This document shows, piece by piece, positions 6,715 through 13,255 of a DNA stretch of 18,373 nt. The notes beneath the pieces are model-generated. The model ran no database searches. It was not told where the DNA came from and worked only from the letters and a program-made list of their open reading frames with translations. Source of the stretch: JBCDCE01 sp039182515 (GTDB taxonomy: Bacteria; Pseudomonadota; Alphaproteobacteria; Rhodobacterales; Rhodobacteraceae); contig JBCDCE010000071.1 in the NCBI GenBank assembly GCA_039182515.1, forward strand, positions 1-18,373, written 5' to 3'. The stretch's first letter is position 1; the number at the start of each line of letters is the position of its first letter. A program made the translations under genes and the position numbers.

Positions 6715-7068
6715 TCAAACATCCGCGCCGAAACATATCACGTTGCCGTCGGGATCTGTGAGTTCAAACTCCCGCATGCCATAGACCGTCGTGTGGAGAT
6801 CTTTCGACAAAATACCCCCTGCATCGCGGATGTCTTGCGACAACGCCTCAGCATCCTCGACAGTGAAATAGGCGCGCCAGTGGTTATGGGGCGCATCAGC
6901 CCCATTTTGACCATCAAGAAAGATCTCGATCCCGTCCCGCTTGAAAATGCCAAAGACCGGCGGCGCTCCCGCTTCTTCTGTGCAGCTAAAGCCTAAAATA
7001 TCAGCATAGAACCCGCGGGCCTTGGCGTAGTTCCCGGTTCTTATGACGGGGGTAACTGAACGGAACAA
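6715..7068 (-). CDS. VOC (glyoxalase/bleomycin-resistance-like) family protein
   Basis: A 117-residue single VOC domain: VTPVIRTGNYAKARGFYADILGF at the N-terminus (beta strand, helix and the FYxxxLGF hallmark), HWRAYFTVEDAEAL in the middle and YGMREFELTDPDGNVICFG at the C-terminus, where the Glu before LTDPDGN is the usual metal-ligand position. The usual first ligand position (a His in glyoxalase I) appears to be Thr, so metal-dependent catalysis is doubtful and ligand binding or sequestration, as in bleomycin-resistance proteins, is equally likely. The start is TTG at 7068, chosen because AAGGAG (7080-7075) stands six bases upstream and no ATG is available. It lies 39 bases downstream of the TetR gene on the same strand and is probably cotranscribed with it. 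Confidence 0.88.
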   Translation of the reverse strand: MFRSVTPVIRTGNYAKARGFYADILGFSCTEEAGAPPVFGIFKRDGIEIFLDGQNGADAPHNHWRAYFTVEDAEALSQDIRDAGGILSKDLHTTVYGMREFELTDPDGNVICFGADV

Positions 7069-7107
7069 AGCGGTCTCCTTCTGGCCAAATAGGCGCCTTG
7101 CCTGACG

Positions 7108-7698
7108 TTACTCAGATTGGTGAATCGCAGGCGTTAGAGCCATATGGCATATCAGGTCGACGTGTTGCTTCAGCCAGTCTTCGGTGAGAGGCTCATGCAG
7201 CACGAGTTTTCGAAAGTAAGGCACTGACACAGCAAATTCGATGAGTTGCGGGATGGGGGCATCTGCGCTCATCTCGCCACGATCCTTGGCGGCCAGAAAC
7301 ACAGCTTCCACAAAAGAAAACCTGTCTTTCATAAAACCAGTGATCACTTGCCTTGCGTCTTCATCGCTTGTTGAGGCGGCAATGACTTGTGGCGCGACGC
7401 GCCCCCAGGGGGTTTCGTTCAAGGCGTCAACGAGAATGCTCAAGAGCCAAAGCAGGTCTGCACGCAGCGGCCCATCGGTGCGGGGCGGGATGTTTGGCGG
7501 GGTTGCGATCCGCAAAAACGTCGCATCCCGCAGCGCTTTCACATCCGCCCAATGGCGATAGAGGGTGCTGCGCGAAATACCGGTGGCTTTTGAAATAGCG
7601 CCATGGTTGAGCGCTAAGACCCCGTTTTCCAACAATATTTTCTGCGACGCTTCGAGGGCTTTTTCGCGCGTTGAGGCGATCCTTGGGTCTTCTGTCAC
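7108..7698 (-). CDS. TetR/AcrR family transcriptional regulator
   Basis: A 196-residue TetR regulator. The helix-turn-helix is in residues about 8-60: STREKALEASQKILLENGVLALNHGAISKATGISRSTLYRHW, with the STLYRHW recognition-helix ending typical of the family. The rest is the helical sensor domain. GTG 7698 (VTEDPRIAS) is preferred to an upstream in-frame TTG at 7743, because the longer start would begin inside the operator and add a non-homologous stretch; GAGAGAT precedes the GTG. The gene is divergent from the SnoaL-like pair at 7825 and cotranscribed with the VOC gene, so it probably represses itself, the VOC gene and the exported pair. The inducer is unknown. Confidence 0.9.
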   Translation of the reverse strand: MTEDPRIASTREKALEASQKILLENGVLALNHGAISKATGISRSTLYRHWADVKALRDATFLRIATPPNIPPRTDGPLRADLLWLLSILVDALNETPWGRVAPQVIAASTSDEDARQVITGFMKDRFSFVEAVFLAAKDRGEMSADAPIPQLIEFAVSVPYFRKLVLHEPLTEDWLKQHVDLICHMALTPAIHQSE

Positions 7699-7713
7699 GA
7701 TATCTCTCAGATT

Positions 7714-7751
7714 TATGCAACAAAGTGTTGCATAGCGATACAAGTTGTTTC
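7714..7751. promoter_or_regulatory. TetR operators between the regulator and the SnoaL-like pair
   Basis: A perfect inverted repeat, TATGCAACA (7714-7722), AAG, TGTTGCATA (7726-7734), is followed by a related imperfect one, GATACAA-G-TTGTTTC (7737-7751), with centres 20 bases apart. A plausible rightward promoter overlaps both: TTGCAT (7729-7734), 16-base spacer, CATAAG (7751-7756). Binding by the adjacent TetR protein would block it. The repeats are seen directly; the binding is inferred. Confidence 0.75.
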
Positions 7752-7824
7752 ATAAGTCCTCGTCAAGTGGGCTCACAACTGGGCCTGAAGTCAAGCCAAT
7801 TCGAAGGATCATTGGAGGTCTAAA

Positions 7825-8304
7825 ATGTTCAACTTGCCAAAATCTCTCACAAGCGCAGCCTTTGCGCTGTCTTTGATGTCCAGCGCAGCCCTAGCCGACA
7901 ACACAAGCACCGTGCAGGCCTTTTATGACCTGCTGTCCAACCCTGGCTCACAAAAAAGCTCAGAGGCCTTCGTCACGGCCACAGCCGAAGACTGGCAGAG
8001 CGTTGGCGACTATTCAGGCAAGAACAAATCCCGCGATGCGTTCCTGGGCCAAGTGGGTGGCTTTGCAAAGCTGATCCCTGATCTGAATTGGGCCGTTCAA
8101 GAGATGCATGAGGATGGCAATTTCGTCATCGTGCGCAGCCGCGCCACAGGCACACCTGTTGCGCCCTTCTTTGGCGTGGATGGTCAGGGCCGCAGCTTTG
8201 ATATCATGACCATCGACATTCACGAGGTCGTGGAGGGCAAGATTGTGAGTTCCTACCACGTTGAAGACTGGGCCGGTGCACTCCAGCAGCTTTCTGGCCG
8301 CTAG
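7825..8304 (+). CDS. Exported SnoaL-like (NTF2 fold) protein 1
   Basis: A 159-residue protein with a Sec signal peptide (MFNLPKSLTSAAFALSLMSSAALA, cleavage expected before DN at residue 25). The mature part is an NTF2-fold SnoaL-like/ester-cyclase-type domain: STVQAFYDLLSNPGS, a helical stretch with FLGQVGGFAKLIPDLNW, then FVIVRSRATGTPVAPFFGVDGQGRSFDIMTIDIHEVVEGKIVSSYHVEDW, the classic C-terminal beta sheet of the family. These small cones bind hydrophobic ligands and a few are cyclases; no activity can be named here. GGAGGT (7814-7819) supports the ATG. It is first in a two-gene operon with 8357, divergent from a TetR gene. Periplasmic export of a SnoaL-like domain is less common than a cytoplasmic one. 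Confidence 0.9.
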   Translation: MFNLPKSLTSAAFALSLMSSAALADNTSTVQAFYDLLSNPGSQKSSEAFVTATAEDWQSVGDYSGKNKSRDAFLGQVGGFAKLIPDLNWAVQEMHEDGNFVIVRSRATGTPVAPFFGVDGQGRSFDIMTIDIHEVVEGKIVSSYHVEDWAGALQQLSGR

Positions 8305-8356
8305 ACCCAATTCACTCAAACCGATCTGCTTCTGAAAAGCATGACTGGAGACCCAA

Positions 8357-8845
8357 ATGATCAAACAAGCTCTTCTCACCACAGCGTTCATCGGCACATT
8401 GGCCTTCGGCGCACCCGCAACAGCACAAGACATGGATCCTGTGAGCCAAGCCACGTTCGACACAGCCATGGCCTTCATGGGGGCCATGGGCCAAGGCGAT
8501 ATGGACGCCATGATCTCGCTCATGGATGACGACATGGTCTGGTTGAACGGGGGCGACAAGACCGTTCCTTGGATCGGCCCTTGGAAAGGCCAAGACGAAA
8601 TCCTCGCGTTCTTGCAAACGTTCAGCGAGAATTGGCAGACCACAAAATGGGAAAACCAAGACGTGTTCGCGCGGGGCGATACGCTCGCAGTCTTTGGCCA
8701 AATGAACGGCAAAATGACCAAATCTGGCGCGGACATTGGCGAGTTCACCTTTGGCCTGCGCGTCAAAGTCAAAGACGGCAAAATTGTCCTTTGGAACTGG
8801 CTGGAAGACAGCTTTGCCGTGAGCAACGCCTATCACGGCCGATGA
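8357..8845 (+). CDS. Exported SnoaL-like (NTF2 fold) protein 2
   Basis: A 162-residue protein with a Sec signal peptide (MIKQALLTTAFIGTLAFGAPATA, cleavage expected before QDMD). The mature domain is NTF2-like: FDTAMAFMGAMGQGDMDAMISLMDDDMVWLNGG, WIGPWKGQDEILAFLQTF, and the strands VFARGDTLAVFGQMNGKM, FTFGLRVKVKDGKIVLWNW. It belongs to the same broad fold as its upstream neighbour but is clearly different in sequence, so this is a pair of diverged domains and not a recent duplication. The Shine-Dalgarno GGAG (8347-8350) precedes the ATG. The 52-base gap and shared strand indicate cotranscription from the TetR-controlled promoter. The two may form a heteromeric complex or handle related ligands; this is inference. 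Confidence 0.88.
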   Translation: MIKQALLTTAFIGTLAFGAPATAQDMDPVSQATFDTAMAFMGAMGQGDMDAMISLMDDDMVWLNGGDKTVPWIGPWKGQDEILAFLQTFSENWQTTKWENQDVFARGDTLAVFGQMNGKMTKSGADIGEFTFGLRVKVKDGKIVLWNWLEDSFAVSNAYHGR

Positions 8846-8874
8846 GTTTTTTGGTGTGCTTTTAAAGAACAAAC

Positions 8875-8898
8875 CCAGGCTGTCGTTTGTCAGCCTGG
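8875..8898. terminator. Hairpin after the SnoaL-like pair
   Basis: Perfect 8-bp stem CCAGGCTG (8875-8882) / CAGCCTGG (8891-8898) with an eight-base loop, 30 bases after the stop codon of 8357-8845. No strong T tract follows on the plus strand, so it may be a weak terminator or a 3'-end stabiliser. Confidence 0.5.
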
Positions 8899-9039
8899 TG
8901 TTCGACTAGAAAAAGGGCCAGCCTGCTTGGTGGGCGGTACGAGAGCCTCACGCGCAACGGGCCGTAAGCAACACGTTTGACCGTTCCAAAACACGCCTTC
9001 ACTCACAACTGCGGAACACAATAAAAAGGACAGATGCCC

Positions 9040-9576
9040 ATGACACGCTTAGCCCATTTGGCTGGACCAATCTTGGCCATGTGGCTTTTGCCCGCCGTTG
9101 CTTTGAGCCAGTCCATCGATTTGCCTGAGCGCCCAGGGCCGCGCCCAATGACAACGGGCTCGGTGCCGCATGTTCAGATCAACGCTCAGACAAATCCCGA
9201 ACTGTCTCAGCGTGTCTTGCAGGCAGTGGGCGCGTTCAACGGCATCATCCTCGAAGAAACCCGAATTGGGTTTCCTGGCTCCGTCGCATTCGTTCTAGAT
9301 CAAACCTTGCCCTTGGCGAACCCAGAGGCCATCGTTGTGGGCCGCGAGATTGCGCATATGCACCCGGATGGCAGCCTGCACGCCGCATTGGATCCGCAAC
9401 TGGCAAAAGACGCCGTTGAGCTGGGGTGGGCAGAAGCGCACCCCTGGGCCAACCGTCGCGCAGGATGGGAAGGCTTCGTGATGATCTTCACACCCACGGA
9501 CCAACTAGAATTGGATGTCGCGATTGCTTTAATTGAAGAGAGCTACCGCTACATCACCGGCGTTTCACCCAAATAG
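9040..9576 (+). CDS. Exported DUF5519 / luciferase-domain protein
   Basis: A 178-residue protein with a signal peptide (hydrophobic core HLAGPILAMWLLPAVALS, cleavage expected before QS near residue 24). The mature part carries the hallmark of the DUF5519 (luciferase domain) family: REIAHMHPDGSLHAALDPQ (102-120), GWAEAHP (129-135) and the C-terminal DQLELDVAIALIEESYRYITG. The name derives from a shared domain, not from demonstrated light emission; in most bacteria the role is unknown, and the conserved His residues of the AHMHPDGSLH block suggest a metal or ligand site. ATG 9040 is favoured over ATG 9034 because AAGGA (9026-9030) is nine bases away from the first and only three from the second. 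It is monocistronic and converges on the TetR gene at 9603. Confidence 0.85.
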   Translation: MTRLAHLAGPILAMWLLPAVALSQSIDLPERPGPRPMTTGSVPHVQINAQTNPELSQRVLQAVGAFNGIILEETRIGFPGSVAFVLDQTLPLANPEAIVVGREIAHMHPDGSLHAALDPQLAKDAVELGWAEAHPWANRRAGWEGFVMIFTPTDQLELDVAIALIEESYRYITGVSPK

Positions 9577-9602
9577 GGCGCACGGGATCGCTCTCTTGGC
9601 AC

Positions 9603-10190
9603 TTAAAAACCTGGCAAAATGTCAGTGATGCGCGTGCCTTGCATGTCGTCTTTTTTGAAGCGGTTCGCAGTCAGGAGTTGTGCATAGCCGTGCACAACGC
9701 TCCACAGATACATTTGTTGGCGCGCTGCGATCTGTTCTGGCGTGCCCGAGAAGTCTCCAAGCCCTTGGGAGACGTCCGCCAACGTCACAAAACAGTCGCG
9801 AACAGCCAGCAAAAGATCCGGGTCTTGGGACGAAACGCGATTGCGCGAAAACATCAATTCATAAAGGGCAGGGTTGTCTTCCGCGAAGGCCACATATCCC
9901 AGCAAAGCGGCCTCGCGGCGCAGCTTTCTGTCAGCGCCCTCGTGCAGGCCTCGGCGCATGTAAACTGCCATCTCCGCATAGCCCTGCGCAGCCAAAGCGG
10001 TGAGCAATCCGGCTTTATTCTGAAAATGGTTTTGCGGCGCTGTGGCGCTCACGCCCACCGCTTCTGCGCATTTGCGCAGCGATAAAGCACTGTGCCCATC
10101 AGCTTCTAAGAGGTCGCGCGCTGCGGTCAGCAAAGCGTCGCGGAGATTGCCGTGGTGGTAGGGCTTCGAAGGATCTGGATTTGCGCTCAT
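9603..10190 (-). CDS. TetR/AcrR family regulator with WHG motif
   Basis: A 195-residue regulator. The N-terminal DNA-binding part has the pattern KPYHHGNLRDALLTAARDLLEADGHSALSLRKCAEAVGVSATAPQNHF (in segments), characteristic of the TetR subgroup that begins YHHGNLR. The C-terminal sensor domain carries YLWSVVHGYAQLL, the WHG-type motif that names this subgroup. ATG 10190 gives the normal N-terminus, but no clear Shine-Dalgarno precedes it, so translation may be weak or leaderless. The gene is divergent from the alpha/beta hydrolase at 10296, and copies of one operator half-site lie in the spacer. It most likely represses itself and the hydrolase. Confidence 0.9.
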   Translation of the reverse strand: MSANPDPSKPYHHGNLRDALLTAARDLLEADGHSALSLRKCAEAVGVSATAPQNHFQNKAGLLTALAAQGYAEMAVYMRRGLHEGADRKLRREAALLGYVAFAEDNPALYELMFSRNRVSSQDPDLLLAVRDCFVTLADVSQGLGDFSGTPEQIAARQQMYLWSVVHGYAQLLTANRFKKDDMQGTRITDILPGF

Positions 10191-10193
10191 ATA

Positions 10194-10281
10194 TGCACTG
10201 TAAACTTTTTCTTGACGCCATGACAGCTCAAAGCTAGTTATATTTACACTGCAAATATGCAATGTAAATATTTACTGTAAA
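10194..10281. promoter_or_regulatory. TTTACA-type operator array and promoter before the hydrolase
   Basis: Four related elements: TGCACTGTAAA (10194-10204), TTTACACTGCA (10243-10253), TGCAATGTAAA (10258-10268) and TTTACTGTAAA (10271-10281). The second and third form an imperfect inverted repeat around AAATA; the fourth is itself a palindrome; the first is a half-site next to the TetR start codon. A rightward promoter is plausible at TTGACG (10212-10217), 17-base spacer, TAGTTA (10235-10240), which would put the operators over the start of transcription. The repeats are seen directly; the regulator assignment is inferred from adjacency. Confidence 0.75.
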
Positions 10282-10295
10282 CATAGAGGTACAAA

Positions 10296-11321
10296 ATGCG
10301 TAAACTGATCCGGTATAGCCTTGGAACACTCGTTGGGATTTTGGGCCTTTTGGCTTTGGTTGTCGTCTTGAACCCGTTCGACATTCGAGACACTTTGTTG
10401 GCCAATCAAATCGTGAAAATGCGCGTGGCGCCTGCGCGGCTAGACAACCCCAAAACGCCGTCAGATTATGGCATGGCCTTCCAAGATGCAGATATCGTCA
10501 CGGCGGATGGCGTAAGGCTCAGCGCTTGGGAAATTCCCGCAGCCGCGCCCTCAGACCGCACTGTGATCCTCAACCATCCTCTGACCACCACCCGGTACGG
10601 CTCGGTCGAGGGTCTGGACGGGGTTGAGGCGGAGTTTCTGCCCATGGTGCGCCACATGCACGACGCGGGCTTTAATGTTGTGATGTATGATCACCGTGGG
10701 CAAGGCGACAGCGATGGCGGTTTGGGCTCTGCGGCAAAAGGGGTCGAAGCGCCCGTTGGCGCTGGGGTCACGGAGTGGAAAGATGTGGTGGCCTCATTGG
10801 AGCATGTCAAAAATCACTCCGAATTTGGCGACGATGAGATCATCTTCATGTCCCAATGCATGGGCGCCAATGCGACCTTCCTGGCTTGGCAAAACGCGCC
10901 CGAGCTCTTCGCGGATCCACGGATCAAAGCGCTGGTCGCCAACCAGCCAACGCTGTCTTACAACATGACGGATCGCTTCATTCGCAGCAAAATGATGGGG
11001 CTAGATTTGGTCCAACGTGTGCTCGACACCCAGATCGAGCAATATGGGTTTGGCTTTGCCAATGCGCTTGAAACAGTGCCAAGCGTGACGGTGCCAATCT
11101 TGTTCGCGCAGGTGGAAAAGGACCAATATACCTTTGATCCAAAAACAGGAGAAAACGACATTCAGAGGATCATAGATGCGACCAAAACCGAGCATGACGT
11201 GATCTGGATCGGGCCGGAGCATCCCAACGCTTTTGGCACCGGCATGCGCTTTGACGGCTATCAGTATTTCAACACACACCCTGAAGCGCTTTTGGCGTTT
11301 ATGTCCGAGCATTTCAGTTGA
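10296..11321 (+). CDS. Membrane-anchored alpha/beta hydrolase with cysteine nucleophile
   Basis: A 341-residue protein with an N-terminal hydrophobic segment (about 8-26) that should anchor it with the enzyme domain outside the cytoplasm. The alpha/beta-hydrolase core is clear: TVILNHPLTTTRYG (oxyanion-hole loop), FNVVMYDHRGQGDSDGG, and the nucleophile elbow S186-Q-C188-M-G190. The usual nucleophile serine is replaced by cysteine (codon TGC), as in dienelactone hydrolase. Asp276 (VEKDQY) and His309 (GPEHPN) are candidates for the rest of the triad. AGAGGT (10285-10290) precedes the ATG by five bases. The divergent TetR gene and the operator array upstream make it the likely regulated target. 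The substrate is unknown; thioesterase-, lactonase- or peptide-like activities are all possible. Confidence 0.9.
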   Translation: MRKLIRYSLGTLVGILGLLALVVVLNPFDIRDTLLANQIVKMRVAPARLDNPKTPSDYGMAFQDADIVTADGVRLSAWEIPAAAPSDRTVILNHPLTTTRYGSVEGLDGVEAEFLPMVRHMHDAGFNVVMYDHRGQGDSDGGLGSAAKGVEAPVGAGVTEWKDVVASLEHVKNHSEFGDDEIIFMSQCMGANATFLAWQNAPELFADPRIKALVANQPTLSYNMTDRFIRSKMMGLDLVQRVLDTQIEQYGFGFANALETVPSVTVPILFAQVEKDQYTFDPKTGENDIQRIIDATKTEHDVIWIGPEHPNAFGTGMRFDGYQYFNTHPEALLAFMSEHFS

Positions 11322-11452
11322 TTTTTTGCGCGCGGGGGCTTTTGAGCGCCAGACAGGTTGCTGAGTAGTGAAAATGTGACTTGATCCAAAGTGAAGCTCT
11401 CGCGCAGACTTAAACGCATTACACACGGTTTTTTAAAGCTGAGGATTTTGTG

Positions 11453-12463
11453 ATGCGCTGCTTACTATCGCTCCTTTTACTACTTGTTTTTACAACACCT
11501 ACCTTCGCCTTTGATCCAGCCTCCATCGGCCAAAACACGGTGAAGGAATGGCGCGCTTGGATGAAACGCCATGGGATCAAGGAAGGGTCTCTGGTGGTGG
11601 CCTATGAGGGCCAGATCGTGGCGAAAGGCGAGGTCAATCATACGATTGCTGAACCCGCGAAGGTTGCCAGCCTCTCTAAGGCGATCACTGCCGTCTGCGC
11701 TCTCAAAGCGCTCGAGGCGCGCGAGATGCGCTTTAGCGCGCCCCTGAGCGAGATTCTGCCGGATCTTCTGGCCAAGTACCCGCCCAAAGATAAGCGCTTT
11801 CCCGACATAACCGTGGCCCATCTCATCAATCAAACCAGCGGCATCACCACGCGCTATCATCGCAACATCGAAGTGCTGCGCACCTTCCAAAAAGAGAACA
11901 AGCCCTGGCAGTTTTCCAAGATTGTGAAAGAGGGGTTAGACGGCAAGCCGGGCTCCACGCCTTATCACTATTCTAATGCGAACTTCCTCACGCTAGGCCT
12001 CGTGATCGAGAGCCTCTCTGGCGAAGATTATGAGACCTATTGCACCCGCGAGGTTTTAGACCCAGCAGGTGTGAAAAATGCCCGCTTGGATGATTATTGG
12101 ACTGTAATGTCGTCCTGGGGCGGATGGGAAATCTCCTCAGAAGACTATCTGAAATTCGCGCAATTCTGGTTCCAAGGCGAATTCAGCCCGAACCGGCCTG
12201 GTGGTTTGTTTGTGCCCACGTCCAATATTGGGCGCGGCCGAGAATATGGTGCGGGCATGTTTTTGCGCCGGGATGGCGACGGCTATAATGCCTGGCACAA
12301 TGGATCCTGGCGTTGGAGAGGGCGGATAAACGACCGGTTTGGCGCCTATGTGGGGCTGTGGTCCAACGGCTTTTCGGTCTCTACGAACTATGCCCATGAC
12401 GCTTACGATGGTGCGGCGCGCAAAGAGATTGATAATTTCTTATGGACGACAACACATCCTTAG
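11453..12463 (+). CDS. Exported serine hydrolase of the beta-lactamase (class C-like) family
   Basis: A 336-residue protein with a strong signal peptide (MRCLLSLLLLLVFTTPTFA, cleavage after about residue 19). Active-site motifs of the beta-lactamase/penicillin-binding superfamily are present in order: S73-L-S-K76 (SxxK, nucleophile and base), Y173-S-N175 (YxN) and H282-N-G284 in place of KTG. This HxG form is usual in esterases, D-aminopeptidases and other non-lactamase members, so beta-lactam resistance should not be assumed. ATG 11453 is preferred to an adjacent GTG at 11450 because TGAGGA (11440-11445) is better spaced. It follows the hydrolase by 131 bases on the same strand and could be read from its own promoter or through from it. 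A hairpin lies downstream at 12485-12530. Confidence 0.9.
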   Translation: MRCLLSLLLLLVFTTPTFAFDPASIGQNTVKEWRAWMKRHGIKEGSLVVAYEGQIVAKGEVNHTIAEPAKVASLSKAITAVCALKALEAREMRFSAPLSEILPDLLAKYPPKDKRFPDITVAHLINQTSGITTRYHRNIEVLRTFQKENKPWQFSKIVKEGLDGKPGSTPYHYSNANFLTLGLVIESLSGEDYETYCTREVLDPAGVKNARLDDYWTVMSSWGGWEISSEDYLKFAQFWFQGEFSPNRPGGLFVPTSNIGRGREYGAGMFLRRDGDGYNAWHNGSWRWRGRINDRFGAYVGLWSNGFSVSTNYAHDAYDGAARKEIDNFLWTTTHP

Positions 12464-12970
12464 CCTGCGTGTCTGAACAGGGTGGGGCTGCGTGTAATTT
12501 GAAGAAAACCTTTCGAAAATTGCGCAGCCCGCTTCACCAAATCTTCTCCGAATCGCCAAACAATAAAGGGTGGTAGGGAGAGGGTTGCTTGAGCGGGTTA
12601 ATCAGATCTTAACGAGACAATTTAAGCCTTCGCGTGAATTCTCGGGACGGCTCCAAACCCATGCTCATTTTGCCGCGATCAGTCCATCTAGCGCGTAGAG
12701 CAGCACATAAACGCTTTCAGGTGGAGCATTGTCAGATGCCCTCTGAAGTTGCGAAAAATGCATCGAATCGCCCCACCAGACGCATCATAAACTTAGGCGC
12801 GGTGCTCTAAGTGGGTCCAGTGATCCTCCCGACGAATGACTTTTACGCCCATACAAACGCTAAAAAACCTCGAATTCCCTGGGCAAAGGGGAACTTGGCG
12901 CCGGAATTTTCCTTTTAAAGCAAGGGGGCGGCGTGCATGATGCGGTGATACCATCTTGGGGAGGACGGGG
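12464..12970. other. Intergenic region upstream of ihfB
   Basis: About 500 bases with no supported gene on either strand; frames crossing it lack ribosome sites and recognisable products. It starts with an inverted repeat GGGCTGCG (12485-12492) / CGCAGCCC (12523-12530) that could mark the 3' end of the preceding transcript, and must contain the promoter of the ihfB operon, which I cannot place with confidence. It is the right-hand edge of the accessory block. Confidence 0.5.
12485..12530 (+). repeat. Inverted repeat after the beta-lactamase-like gene
   Basis: Perfect 8-base arms GGGCTGCG (12485-12492) and CGCAGCCC (12523-12530) flank a 30-base AT-rich loop, which may itself pair through AATTT (12496-12500) and AAATT (12517-12521). 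It begins 22 bases after the stop codon. No T tract follows, so a classical terminator is unlikely; a role in 3'-end protection or factor-dependent termination is possible. Confidence 0.45.
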
Positions 12971-13252
12971 ATGATCCGGTCAGAGCTGGTCCAGAAGATC
13001 GCGGACGACAACCCACATCTATATCAACGCGATGTGGAAAAAATCGTAAATACGATTTTCGACGAAATTATCGATGCAATGTCTCGTGGGGACCGCGTTG
13101 AATTACGCGGCTTCGGCGCGTTTTCCGTGAAAAAGCGCGATGCGCGCACGGGCCGAAACCCGCGCACAGGAGCGCCGGTTGAGGTTGAAGAAAAGCACGT
13201 TCCGTTCTTTAAGACCGGCAAGCTTTTGAGAGACCGACTCAACGGAGGGTAG
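12971..13252 (+). CDS. ihfB: Integration host factor subunit beta
   Basis: A 93-residue DNA-bending protein of the HU/IHF family, full length. With IHF-alpha it bends DNA sharply at specific sites in recombination, replication and transcription control. The N-terminus MIRSELVQKIADDNPHLYQRDVE and the segment GDRVELRGFGAFSVKKRDAR are diagnostic of the beta subunit. The arm motif GRNPRTG (61-67) carries the intercalating proline, and PFFKTGKLLRDRLN closes the protein. ATG 12971 is chosen over an upstream TTG because GGGGAGGA (12958-12965) is correctly placed and family N-termini match. It is first in an operon with the LapA-domain gene (3-base gap) and trpF. rpsA, its usual neighbour in many proteobacteria, is about 11.4 kb upstream. 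Confidence 0.97.
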   Translation: MIRSELVQKIADDNPHLYQRDVEKIVNTIFDEIIDAMSRGDRVELRGFGAFSVKKRDARTGRNPRTGAPVEVEEKHVPFFKTGKLLRDRLNGG

Positions 13253-13255
13253 GGG

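Noticed and set aside
8014..8826. Long minus-strand open frame (270 codons) across both SnoaL-like genes
   Set aside because: It is antisense to two genes with signal peptides, ribosome sites and recognised domains; it crosses their intergenic gap and its product has no domain or credible start.
11453..12463. A true antibiotic-inactivating beta-lactamase
   Set aside because: The SxxK and YxN motifs fit the superfamily, but the third motif is HNG and not KTG, and the family includes many esterases and peptidases; resistance is not supported.
12793..13011. Minus-strand short frame in the region upstream of ihfB
   Set aside because: Overlaps the start of ihfB, has no ribosome site and no recognisable product.
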